A stretch of DNA of 32,740 nt from contig JAQWLN010000053.1 in the NCBI GenBank assembly GCA_029247265.1, positions 1 through 32,740 of the forward strand. The letters run 5' to 3'. Position numbers and translations under genes: made by a program. How positions within the stretch are numbered: the first letter of the stretch is position 1; the number at the start of each line of letters is the position of its first letter. Below the pieces are notes generated by a model, which was not told the origin of the DNA, searched no databases, and worked only from the letters and a program-made list of their open reading frames with translations. Positions 1-8,953 of this stretch are shown piece after piece. Origin of the DNA: Fuerstiella sp. Its GTDB lineage: Bacteria; Planctomycetota; Planctomycetia; Planctomycetales; Planctomycetaceae.

Positions 1-1
1 T

Positions 2-133
2 CCTCGGGTGTATCGTGAGTTGCGAGCCGATGGTTGGCATGTGAATCACAAGCGAATCGAGCGACTCTGGAGGGAAGAGAACATGCAGGTGCCTGTAAAA
101 CAGCACCGTCGCAGACGGTGCTCACCTGCCTGA
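2..133 (+). mobile_element. IS3-family transposase (OrfB) fragment, 5' end outside the window
   Basis: The frame opening at base 2 encodes 43 residues ending at a TGA at 131-133. It carries the helix-turn-helix-side block typical of IS3/IS150-type OrfB, with VYRELRADGWHVNHKRIERLW followed by a basic RRRR stretch. In intact elements this block precedes the DDE catalytic domain by roughly 50-100 residues. Here the frame stops immediately and no DDE domain follows, so the element is truncated on its right side. The left side runs off the window, so the upstream part cannot be judged. This is a remnant, not a working transposase. Confidence 0.72.
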
Positions 134-220
134 AGCCGAACTCTGGTTTCTCGTCGACACGGGTCAGATGGACAAGGCAGAAGCCCTGTTCCTGTCATCC
201 CCCCAAAATGGAATCTCACG

Positions 221-826
221 ATGAAACACACACTCCTCGCACTCGTCTTTGGTGCCTGCCTTGCTCAAGCCGCATCCGGTCAGTCGATCGAGCTTTCCAA
301 AGCGGGAACTCTCAGCGTTAACGGAAGTTTCCGACATGAAACAATCGTTATGTACACAAACACCACTTATCGCCGAGGCCAACGGCCAATAGACCGCGTC
401 TATGTGTCAATTCAGTCGTTTGGAAATACCACTCACGACAATTTCCCGACGCATCTTGTCGACAAGATTGTCGTTAAAGGGATGGATGGCGATGATTACA
501 TCGAGAACAAGACAATCATTCCGTCGGATCTCATGGGCGATGAAGGCAACGATGTCCTGCACGGTGGTTCCAGCGTCGACTGGTTGTGGGGCGGCAACGG
601 CAATAACGATTTATATGGTCATCAAGGATCCGATGTTCTGATCAGCAACGGCCAAAAGGGGAACTGGATGGCTGGTGATGAAGGAAAAGACACCTTCTTC
701 TACTACAGTGGTGACACAGTGGATGACCAAACGTTTGCAGACGACAACGTTGATCTGTTCGGTATGGGATGGTCACTCTGGCCCGACGATGTAGGACTGA
801 ATGGTCGTTCGATGATCATCGAATAG
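221..826 (+). CDS. Small secreted RTX-type (hemolysin-type) calcium-binding repeat protein
   Basis: A 201-residue protein with a classical signal peptide (residues 1 to about 20, ending near QAASG). Residues about 105-145 hold degenerate glycine/aspartate nonapeptide repeats of the RTX type, such as GDEGNDVLHGG and WGGNGNNDLYG. These normally form a calcium-binding parallel beta roll. There are only about four repeats and no recognisable enzymatic domain, so it is far shorter than RTX toxins. Planctomycetes carry many such repeat proteins on large exported proteins. Here the frame begins with its own ATG and signal peptide and is intact, although it sits between two mobile-element remnants. 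It has no obvious partner gene. The likely location is outside the cytoplasmic membrane; function unknown. Confidence 0.7.
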   Translation: MKHTLLALVFGACLAQAASGQSIELSKAGTLSVNGSFRHETIVMYTNTTYRRGQRPIDRVYVSIQSFGNTTHDNFPTHLVDKIVVKGMDGDDYIENKTIIPSDLMGDEGNDVLHGGSSVDWLWGGNGNNDLYGHQGSDVLISNGQKGNWMAGDEGKDTFFYYSGDTVDDQTFADDNVDLFGMGWSLWPDDVGLNGRSMIIE

Positions 827-1030
827 CCAGCAAATCACACATTGATCAATTACTCGGCAACAGGGCAACTCGGAGAGGGTCTCTAGCGCTGCTTCGCGAC
901 TCATCCGTACTGCGTAGCACCACCTGCAAAAACGGTTCGAGAATCTAATTCATTGACCCAACAGTGCGACTGAATGACGGCCAGTGAACATGCGAAGAGT
1001 TAAGTGTAAAAGGAAAGGGCAGAGTTAGGT

Positions 1031-1363
1031 TTGCCACCAGCGCAGAAACACGCGGAGCAATATCGACAAGTGCAATTCTGTTCCAGCGGGAAAGCGACGC
1101 GACACAAAGCCGATTGGCTGGGAAAGCAACTCAAGAACGCACTGACACACACGGAATTCGAGCGGTGTAGCGGCTGGCACGTATATCGCCACAGCTTAGC
1201 AACGATGCTGACTAACAATTGTGAAGACGTTGAGACCGTAATGCAGATCATCGGTCACAAGAATGAAGCGATTCATCGCCTGTATCGCCACAACGAGAGT
1301 ACGGCCACCGCTCACAAGGCCATCGGCGACATTACGCTAAAAAAGGTACAGAATCCCGCCTAA
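1031..1363 (+). pseudogene. Tyrosine recombinase (phage-type integrase) C-terminal remnant
   Basis: This frame keeps only the catalytic C-terminal end of a tyrosine integrase. Box II is visible as WHVYRHSLA (H-x-x-R-H), followed by the conserved IIGH and the nucleophile context RLYRH. The upstream catalytic arginine box, the core-binding domain and the N-terminal domain are missing. An in-frame TAA at 1007-1009 closes the frame, and the only start available is a TTG at 1031 with no good ribosome binding site. The stop lies about 57 bases from the 3' end of tRNA-His. Integrases next to tRNA 3' ends usually mark integrated islands, so this is probably what is left of such an event. Confidence 0.78.
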
Positions 1364-1371
1364 TCTGCATC

Positions 1372-1405
1372 AAAAAACCCCGCGTGACGTAAGTCATTAC
1401 GGGGT
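1372..1405 (-). terminator. Rho-independent terminator of tRNA-His
   Basis: The outer stem ACCCCG (1377-1382) pairs with CGGGGT (1400-1405), with a further inner pairing around the GTAA loop. Read on the minus strand, the stem is followed by six T residues (complement of 1372-1377). It sits 15 bases downstream of the tRNA-His 3' end. A weaker T-rich run on the plus strand (TCTTTGTTT) means it could also act on transcripts from the integrase remnant. Confidence 0.8.
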
Positions 1406-1419
1406 CTTTGTTTGGGAAG

Positions 1420-1494
1420 GGTGAGTAACCGGATTTGAACCGGCGACCTCCGGAATCACAATCCGGCGCTCTAACCAACTGAGCTATACCCACC
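1420..1494 (-). tRNA. tRNA-His, anticodon GTG
   Basis: Read on the minus strand, the sequence folds into a complete cloverleaf. It has acceptor GTGGGTA/TACTCAC, D stem GCTC/GAGC, anticodon stem CCGGA/TCCGG around loop TTGTGAT (anticodon GTG), variable loop AGGTC, and T arm GCCGG-TTCAAAT-CCGGT. The extra G at -1 (1494) opposite discriminator C73 (1420) is the hallmark of histidine tRNAs and confirms the assignment. The CCA end is not encoded. A promoter lies upstream and a terminator directly downstream, so it is a single-gene transcription unit. Confidence 0.97.
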
Positions 1495-1528
1495 ACAGTC
1501 GAAGCCGTTGCCGGCGTCGTGGGGCGGA

Positions 1529-1557
1529 ATAGTATCCTCGGCCAACCGAGCGTTCAA
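1529..1557 (-). promoter_or_regulatory. Sigma-70-type promoter of tRNA-His
   Basis: On the minus strand, TTGAAC (complement of 1552-1557) and TACTAT (complement of 1529-1534) are separated by exactly 17 bases. The -10 box ends 34 bases before the tRNA 5' end, which leaves a leader of about 27 bases for processing. Both boxes match the bacterial consensus well, and spacing and position agree. Confidence 0.72.
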
Positions 1558-1711
1558 GTTCACAACCGCGTTTGACCGCCGAATCAGCAGACTCATATTG
1601 ATTTTGCCGCCTGGGTGACTTACCCGGTAGCTGGCTCTCCGGGAATCACTTCAATAATCTTCTGGTATCCAGACGTAACACAAATCCGGATTCCTCGACC
1701 TCTAACACAAC

Positions 1712-2743
1712 ATGTCCCTCATCGTCACACACCAACTCTCCAAAAGCTACGGCCGTCGTCGAGGTGTCGAGGATGTGGATTTGCGCGTTGGTGCCGGTGA
1801 AATCTTTGGGTTTCTGGGGCCAAACGGAGCAGGGAAGTCAACAACGATTCGGCTGCTGCTGGGATTTCTGAAGGAATCATCAGGCACCGCCACGCTCCAG
1901 GGACAGGACTGCTGAGCCAAAAGCGCCAGTATCAAACAGGATGTCGGCTATGTGGCCGGTGATGTCCGCCTATATCCCTAGTTGACAGCTCGGAACGCGT
2001 TTCACATCGTCGGTGAGATTCGAGGCCGGGATATCCTCGAAGAAGGAATGCGGCTGGCAGACCGGTTTCAGCTGGAAGCGGATTTGCCGGTGCGAAAAAT
2101 GTCACGTGGTAACCGGCAGAAGGTGGCCTTGGTGCTGGCACTTGCGCATCAGCCAAAGCTGTTAATTTTGGATGAACCGACGTCAGGACTGGACCCGTTG
2201 ATGCAGGATACGCTGGCAGACTGTCTGCGTGAACTGGCTACAGCGGGACACACCGTTTTCTTTTCCAGCCACACGTTAAGCGAAGTGGAATCGCTGTGCG
2301 ACCGCGTTGCCATTGTTCGGGACGGACAGATCGTGGTTGACGAACCTCTCAACCGGTTGAAAGCCAGGGCTCCGCGAACAGCTGTCGTCACGCTCGACTC
2401 CGCTGCAGTCGCAGACAGTATTGTGGTACCCGACTTCGTCACACTGGAACACCGTTCAAAAAACGAGTTACGTGTTCAGCTAACAGGTTCTGCGGTTGAA
2501 CTGACGCTGTGGGCAGCATCGCAGCCGATCTCGGATCTAAGCATCGGACAACCCAATCTGGAATACCTGTTTCGTCAATACTACAACGACAATTCGAATC
2601 ACTCGATTCATAATTCTGCAGCGAACGCCGGTCCTGAGCTTCCACGATGCCTTTGCGTTTGGGCTTTGGAAACAGGTCGGGGTACTTTTTCTGGATTCGC
2701 GACCATAAATTGCGTGCATCCATCAGGCCGTTACGAAACGTGA
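1712..2743 (+). pseudogene. ABC transporter ATP-binding protein, inactivated by two in-frame stops
   Basis: One reading frame encodes an ABC-2-type export ATPase but is broken by TGA at 1913-1915 and TAG at 1979-1981. Walker A (GPNGAGKSTT) lies before the first stop. The signature region (KMSRGNRQKVALVLAL), Walker B (LLILDEPTSGLDP) and H-loop (FFSSHTLSEVE) lie after the second. The frame is otherwise intact, and homology runs to about 2590 (LEYLFRQYYND). Beyond that the frame merely reads antisense through the truncated cytochrome gene to 2743. Family members work with a membrane permease encoded downstream, and none is present. Both stops could arise from TGG by single G-to-A changes. Restart from within the second half would lack Walker A, so no functional ATPase is expected. 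Confidence 0.88.
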
Positions 2744-3833
2744 ACCGTGGAGTGAAACCGGCGTCCAGCCAGATCCGTACGGTGTACCACTTGGCTTCGT
2801 CAGCCAGCTCGATTTCTGCAAGCAGAGGTTCGACTGGCTGCGGCTTGTGCAGAGCTCCGACCAGTCTGTTTCCGGCCACAATACCCAGTCGAAATGGCTC
2901 ATCTGGGTCCGTACCAAGAAACTCCGGGTCGTATGGATTCAGTCGGTGCAGCGCTTCGGCTTTGATTCGAATTTGATAATAGCCATCGAAGGGAGCGCCC
3001 TCCGCAAACGCATGAATCGGGCCGTATGCGCCTTCGTGCTTATCCGCACCTATGACGTCGTACAGCGTCATGTGGTCATATCCGTTCGTCTTGCGATGAA
3101 CCTGGTCAATCTCCGGTTGCTGACGAAAGCCATCCCTGAAGATCCACGTCTGCACATCCGGCGGATTCAGCTGAAACATTGCTTTGTCAACGACCTGCTC
3201 AGCGGCTTCCAGGTACTTTGCCAGCAGGTGTCCGGATGTGACGAGTGTTTCGCCCACGTTGTCCAGATGTTCTGTCGTCTGGTCCCGGGGGAATCCCTCA
3301 GTAGGATCAAACATCGTCATCTTCAGGTGCAGCAGGTCTCGCACGGTGTTCCGGTATTCACGTGAATTCAACCGCCTCAACACAGACGTTCCGGCGTTCG
3401 CCTTCATGCTGCGGTGGTAGGTCTTAATGGTCTGCGTCAGCAAAGCCACAACCTGTCTTCGTTCTTTATCAGACGGCTGCTTCGCTTCCTTCGGCGGCGT
3501 CTCGCCAAGGTTCAGCTGATCAAGAATATCCTGATAGTCGACAAGGTCGTTGTCGCTGCGGATTTCTGACGCCAGCTGGTCGAACCGCCGGTCCCCATTC
3601 TGCTTTCGTTCCCCGTGACAACTAACGCAGTAAGTCGTGAGAAACGGCTGGATGGTGTCAGCAATCGACGAGTCAGATCTGGCAGCATCAGACGAATTAT
3701 CAACTGCGCTGGCACTGCTGCCGGCTGCAAGCAGAAAAGTGATCCCGAGCAGACAACTCGAAAAACACGAAGTCTTCGTCGACTCCTGTTGTGATACAGG
3801 ACCGGGGGCCACAGCGGTGGAAAACCACGACAT
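2439..3833 (-). pseudogene. PSCyt1/DUF1587-type planctomycete cytochrome, C-terminally truncated
   Basis: The ATG at 3833 lies two bases after the stop of the upstream DUF1552 frame (TGA-GA-ATG) and gives a hydrophobic export segment (GITFLLAAGSSASA). A GTG at 3845 is a possible alternative. A single heme motif CVSCH follows near residue 70 in the PSCyt1-like region, then the DUF1587 block (LRRLNSREYRNTVRDLL). A beta-rich segment (WYTVRIWLDAGFTPRFTF) ends with KGIVEA. Homologues are about 800-1000 residues and continue with DUF1595, DUF1592, DUF1588 and DUF1585; all are missing. From about 2637 the frame enters unrelated DNA and then runs antisense through the ABC remnant to a stop at 2439. 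These proteins are thought to be exported redox proteins of unknown substrate. Confidence 0.85.
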
Positions 3834-3835
3834 TC

Positions 3836-5118
3836 TCACACCCACTCCAAACCGGTCAGTGTACCTGTACCGGTGCTGAACTTGTCCGTCTCAACGCCAA
3901 AACGCTGCAGCATAGAAGCATACAGGTTGCATAACGGAATCCGCTTGCTGCTTTCATCTGGGTGCTGCTTGTACTCACCGTGGCGGAATCCACCGCCCGC
4001 CAGAATAATCGGCAGATCGTTGTTGGTATGTGAATTGGCGTTACCCATACCGCTGCCCAGCAGAGCCATGGTGCTGTCGAGCAGTGTGCCGTCGCATTCC
4101 GGCTCCCGAATCGACTTCAGTTTGTCCAGAAACCGAGCGAACTGTTCCATCTGATACAGTTCGACCTGTACCAATAGTTTGATGTTGTCCTCGTCCTTGC
4201 CGTGATGCGACAGGCCGTGATACCCCTTGCGAATGCCGATATCGGATGCCGCGAAGCTGCCGCCGATCTCCAGCGTCGCAACTCGAGTGGAATCCGTCTG
4301 CAGTGCCAGAGCCACAAGGTCATAGATCGCCGGCAGGTCAGGCGCCAATCCCTGATTTTCCGGTTCTGACATCTTTGTTTTCGACTTGGCAATCTTCTGC
4401 CAGTGCCGATCCAGATCCAGTTTTGTTTCGACCGCCCGAACTGACGAAAGGTACTCGTCAACTTTTCGTCCGTCCGCCTTGGTGACTCGTTTCTTCAGGG
4501 ATCTGGCATCCCCAGAACAGCGTCAAGAATTGAACCCTGCAGCTGTATTCGATCGACGGCTCTGCGTTTCGCATCCGCGTTGTCATCCACAAACAACGCG
4601 TGAAACAATTCGCGAGGCTCGGAGATGGGCGGAACTCGCGTGCCCGTTCGTGTCCAGCTCATCTGGCAACCACCATGCAATCCATCAGCAGAACCGATGG
4701 TCAACGAAGGAAACCGCGTCCGTGAACCGACGAATTCGGCGGCTCGCTGATCAAGGCTGATGCCACCTTCGGGCATGGCCTTCGCTTCGGCCGCCTTCAC
4801 ACCAGTCAGAAAAGTGTGAACAGCAAAGTGGCCACCTTTGTGTCCGTGATCAAGATGCGAAAAAAGTGTCAGGTCACTGCGGTGCTGTTCCAGCGTCTGC
4901 AACAGCGGTGTTGTCTCGTAGTCGGCGCCGAACGTTTTCGGCCAGAACTCTCCCCCGTACATCCCAAACTCATTGCCAACGCACACCATGCGACGAGGCG
5001 GGGCTGAGGTTTCAGCGCCAGTTGCGATTCGCGGCAACGACTCAAGTGTCGGCAAAGCGACGCAGACACCTGCGGCTTTCAAAAACGAACGTCGGTCGTT
5101 TCGGGTGATTGATGTCAT
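3836..5118 (-). pseudogene. DUF1552 protein (Tat-exported), frameshifted
   Basis: The start ATG is at 5118. The N terminus has a twin-arginine signal (RRSFLKAAG), followed by DUF1552 sequence such as FGMYGGEFWP and GHKGGHFAVHTFLTG. The first frame stops at 4495. The rest of the family sequence continues in another frame from LKKRVTKADGRK to the stop at 3836, with blocks GYHGLSHHGKDE and LLGSGMGNANSHTNNDLPIILAGG. Adding one G to the run complementary to 4510-4513 restores one uninterrupted protein of about 427 codons, normal for this family. DUF1552 genes are usually adjacent to DUF1592 cytochrome genes, as here, and are thought to work with them. The partner is also broken, so genuine decay is more likely than a sequencing error. 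Confidence 0.87.
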
Positions 5119-5280
5119 GTCACGTTGCTGAATGGAGGGCAGGGCGGATCACCGCGAAGTGGTGGGAACACATATTGTTCCTCATGATCGGCGAATTACC
5201 AGTCCATCCTTGACGATTTGCAGGCGGCAGCTCGTGACTGACCTAAACAGTTCCGTGCACAAATTCCTGCAAAAACGGGC

Positions 5281-8200
5281 TCACGCGAACTTCTCCATCG
5301 CGACATCTTTCACCGCCTTCAGATCCAGCTTCCCCGTGCCCAGCAGCGGAATATTCTCCATTTCCAGAAAACTGTCCGCCGAAGGAATCCACAAATTCGG
5401 CAGACCGGCCTGCTTAAGTTCGTCCGTGGCCTCACGCAATGACTTGGTAAAGGGCTTATGCAGCACGATCAGACGTTCGCCCTTTTTCGCATCAGGCACA
5501 GCCGTGACCGCACACAGGACTTCCGGTTCATCAGAAAGATCATCGTCGATAATACGAGTCAGTTCCTGTTCGATAAGAATGTGCGGCACCATTTCGCCGC
5601 CAATCTTTGAGAACCGACTCTGGCGACCCGTAATCTCAATGAATCCGTCTTCATCAATTTTTGCAATGTCGCCGGTGTCGTACCAGCCATCCTTCATCAC
5701 TTCGGCCGTCTTGTCGGGGCGATTCAGATACCCCAGCATTACGTTGGGCCCTTTGATGCGCAGCAGGCCCTCCTCATTCGCACCAAGTCGCTCCTCCGTC
5801 TCGGGATGAAAGATGGCGGCTTGTGTATTGGAAATGGCCTGCCCAACGGTCCCGTTTCGATTACGTGAGTCCGCTCCGCTGCGACCGGATCTGTTGTCCG
5901 GCACATTGAGTGCGGCGGCAGGAGACAGTTCCGTAATTCCGTAAGCTTCGGTTGGTTCGAAGCCATACTTTTCGTTCCATGCAACCCGCAGTTCGGGCGG
6001 CATTTTTTCCGCACCCAGAAGAGCCAGGTTCACCGTCTTCATCTGATCGGTCGTGCAGCGTTTCATATACGACTTCAGGAATGTTGGCGTTGCCGCAATG
6101 ATCGTCACCTTGTGTTTTTCAACCAGACGACCGACCATCCGGGAATCCAGCGGATTAAAGTGATAGACCGCACCCGGCTCCATGCAGGCCGGCAGCCACA
6201 TGCAGACGGTAAAACCGAAGGAATGGAAGAACGGCAGCACGCCGAGAATCACATCGTTACTGTCCAACTGCAGCATCTGACCGGCCGCGTCCAGATTGGA
6301 AATGATGTTATTGTGCGACAGCATCACGCCTTTCGGTTGACCGGTGGACCCGGATGTAAAAATCACGGTCATCAGGTCGTCTGGTTTCGCATTCTGCAGG
6401 CCGAGCTTGTTCGTCAGCATGCCCAGCGGCATGAGCCGAGCGACAGTCATCGCCCTGATTTTTGCCACCAGGCCAATCTGCTCTTTGAGGTCCTCCATGT
6501 AGACCAGTTCGGCATCCAGTTCCATGGGAATCTTCTCCATGAACTTCCGGCTGGTGAGAACTCGTTTGACGCCCGCTTCCTTGATGCAGAAGTTGACGAC
6601 GTCAACCGACAGCGTGTAGTTAAGATTGACGGAAACTCTGCCGGCCAAAGACAAGGCCAAGTTGGCGATCGCTCCTCCAGCGGACGGTGGCAAAAGCAAC
6701 CCGACCATTTTCTCGTCGGGCTGCAGCACAGAATCCACCAGCAGTTTACGAAAAGCCAGAGCCCCTGTAAGAAGCCGGCCGCCCGATAGATCCGCACCTG
6801 CGGAATCAGCAATTTTTGTACGTCGCCATGCCAGTCGGCACTGACGGATAAAGCGAACAGCGGGAATCATATTGCGGTCCTTTCTGCGACTGGCAGATGC
6901 GTCCTTGAGATCGAGTACCTTCTGCCGCACAACATCGACACCAGTCACTTCTTCACGCTTCATCAGTGTTCCAAAATTGATCGTCACGGGGTAGGGCCAG
7001 TCCTTAGGCTTCTTCCAAAAGAACTTTCCGCCATGGTAACTGAAGATACTTCCCCAGAGCTCATCCAGATAAACGGGCAGAACCGGCGCGTCTGTGCCTT
7101 TCAGAATCTTTATCATCCCTCGTTCAAACTTCAGCAGTTCACCCGTGCGCGAAATCTGCCCCTCGGCAAAGATACAGACAAGTTCGCCGTTCTTCAGAGC
7201 GTCGCGCGCCGTGTTCAGCGACTTGACCAGTGCTTTGGGGCCTTCACCACTCTTGATGGGAATGATCTGAAACAGGTTTGATAGCCAGCCAATCACACCT
7301 CCCTTAACGTAATCAGCGTACGCAATCATGCGAATCGGACGTGAACTTGCCAGCAGGATCAGCACACCGTCGACCCACGTGACATGGTTCACCACCAGAA
7401 GTGCCGGCCCGCGTTCCGGGATATTCTCCACACCGTAGGTGCGCACTCGATAGACGGTGCGACTAAGTAACCACACCAGAAAACGAATCGTCGCCTGCGG
7501 AATCAACCAGACAACGTATACAACAATTGGCAGCGTACCCAGACCCGCGATCAAAAAGATCTGATCAGCCGTGCAGCCCATGCCGTTTCGCAGCAGAGGA
7601 AACAGTCCGGACACCGCCAGAATTCCAACGGCCGTCAGCTGATGTCCGGCGGCAAGGATGGCCCCCAGATATTCATGAGGACTACGATCCTGAACATAGG
7701 CATTCAGCGGGACGTTGAACAGACCGCCGCCAACGCCGATCAAAACGAGCGATATGCCAAACAACCACCACGAGGCACCACACAGGAATGCGATCAGACA
7801 CGCAATGGCCATCATGACCGCCCCCAACGGCACCATTCCCAGTTCGACTCGGCCACCCGACCAGAACCCGGCAAGTATGCTGCCGACTCCGACTCCGATC
7901 GACAGCACAGCAAGGTATTGGCCGACCTCCTGCTGGCTCATCCTCAGGTTCAGGTTCACAAAGGTGTCGATATTCAGTTGAGCCAGCGACGCCAGTGACC
8001 AGAAAAATGCAATGCCCAGACTGACTCTCAGGATTGCGCGATCCCGAATCAGCAGCTTGAAGTCTCGCCAGGACGCTGTCACCGGATTAGCAGGAAAGCG
8101 AATTCCTGAATTTGCCGGCTGCACATGAGTAATCATGATGCTGGCGATAATGCCAGCCAGGGCGACTCCCAGTAATGCGGTGGCTGAGACCCAAAGATTG

Positions 8201-8772
8201 CTGAGGCCATCGGGACCGGTGGCCGCGTATAACTCGTTGCCAGCGACCGTACCCACAATCACAGCAATCAGCGTGACCAGCCCCGCCAACCCGTTCGCGG
8301 CCGACAGTTTTTCTCGCGGAACGATTTCCGGAATGATGCCGAACTTTGCGGTGCTCAGCAAAGCACTTTGCGTTCCCATCAGAAACAACACCGTGTACAT
8401 GATGGTCAGGCTGCCCAGCCATATGGAAAGCAGCCCCAACACCATGATCAGAGCTTCAGCAACCTTTAACCGGATCGTGGAACTGCGTTTGCTGAAACGA
8501 TCCGCCAGCCATCCCGACCACGGTGCGAAGACGATAAACGGCAGAATGAAACATCCCAGCCCCAGCGAGAGCACAGTCGCTTCATTGGCTTCGCGCTGAG
8601 CCGCCGTAAGATCAGCCGCTTTGGTGAAATGATGCTTTGCGATCGGAACAATCAGCCAACGAAACATGTTGTCGTTGACGGCGGTCAGAAAACTCATCAC
8701 CAGATAGCCGACGAACGACGGAGACCTGAGAGATCGCTGAGCAGGATTGGTCGAAATCTCGGACGCAGCCAT
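5281..8772 (-). CDS. MFS lysophospholipid transporter / acyltransferase / acyl-ACP synthetase fusion
   Basis: An 1163-residue three-domain protein. Residues about 20-425 are a 12-helix MFS transporter resembling LplT. Residues about 430-610 are a PlsC-type acyltransferase with NHVTWVD (462-468) and EGQISR (538-543). Residues about 640-1163 are an adenylate-forming ligase with the P-loop TSGSTGQPKG (806-815), YGITE (944-948), YDTGD (1031-1035) and the C-terminal lysine in GTGKLD. The last two domains match E. coli Aas, which activates a fatty acid on ACP and transfers it to 2-acyl-glycerophosphoethanolamine. The fused transporter would bring in the lysophospholipid. It acts at the inner membrane in phospholipid repair. 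All catalytic motifs are present. It is transcribed alone and divergently from the DUF393 gene, with 181 bp between the starts. Confidence 0.93.
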   Translation of the reverse strand: MAASEISTNPAQRSLRSPSFVGYLVMSFLTAVNDNMFRWLIVPIAKHHFTKAADLTAAQREANEATVLSLGLGCFILPFIVFAPWSGWLADRFSKRSSTIRLKVAEALIMVLGLLSIWLGSLTIMYTVLFLMGTQSALLSTAKFGIIPEIVPREKLSAANGLAGLVTLIAVIVGTVAGNELYAATGPDGLSNLWVSATALLGVALAGIIASIMITHVQPANSGIRFPANPVTASWRDFKLLIRDRAILRVSLGIAFFWSLASLAQLNIDTFVNLNLRMSQQEVGQYLAVLSIGVGVGSILAGFWSGGRVELGMVPLGAVMMAIACLIAFLCGASWWLFGISLVLIGVGGGLFNVPLNAYVQDRSPHEYLGAILAAGHQLTAVGILAVSGLFPLLRNGMGCTADQIFLIAGLGTLPIVVYVVWLIPQATIRFLVWLLSRTVYRVRTYGVENIPERGPALLVVNHVTWVDGVLILLASSRPIRMIAYADYVKGGVIGWLSNLFQIIPIKSGEGPKALVKSLNTARDALKNGELVCIFAEGQISRTGELLKFERGMIKILKGTDAPVLPVYLDELWGSIFSYHGGKFFWKKPKDWPYPVTINFGTLMKREEVTGVDVVRQKVLDLKDASASRRKDRNMIPAVRFIRQCRLAWRRTKIADSAGADLSGGRLLTGALAFRKLLVDSVLQPDEKMVGLLLPPSAGGAIANLALSLAGRVSVNLNYTLSVDVVNFCIKEAGVKRVLTSRKFMEKIPMELDAELVYMEDLKEQIGLVAKIRAMTVARLMPLGMLTNKLGLQNAKPDDLMTVIFTSGSTGQPKGVMLSHNNIISNLDAAGQMLQLDSNDVILGVLPFFHSFGFTVCMWLPACMEPGAVYHFNPLDSRMVGRLVEKHKVTIIAATPTFLKSYMKRCTTDQMKTVNLALLGAEKMPPELRVAWNEKYGFEPTEAYGITELSPAAALNVPDNRSGRSGADSRNRNGTVGQAISNTQAAIFHPETEERLGANEEGLLRIKGPNVMLGYLNRPDKTAEVMKDGWYDTGDIAKIDEDGFIEITGRQSRFSKIGGEMVPHILIEQELTRIIDDDLSDEPEVLCAVTAVPDAKKGERLIVLHKPFTKSLREATDELKQAGLPNLWIPSADSFLEMENIPLLGTGKLDLKAVKDVAMEKFA

Positions 8773-8953
8773 TGAATTCCTCGGAAAAGGTCGCCATTCC
8801 CAGCGTCATCGCAGCGGGAAAGTGTAACTCAGAGTGCGTCAACCTGCTAGGTGACGGATTTAAGCCTTGCTTCGAACCCTTTGGGTCACCTGTTAAGATT
8901 GCCATGCATCGACGGTATTATCGTCGAGCTTCTTTTTACCGCCACCATATATC

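Noticed and set aside
1913..1981. TGA and TAG in the ABC gene as recoded tryptophan or selenocysteine/pyrrolysine sites
   Set aside because: Other genes use TGG for Trp and end with TGA and TAG normally. No SECIS-like element was evident, and the partner permease is missing, so pseudogenisation is simpler.
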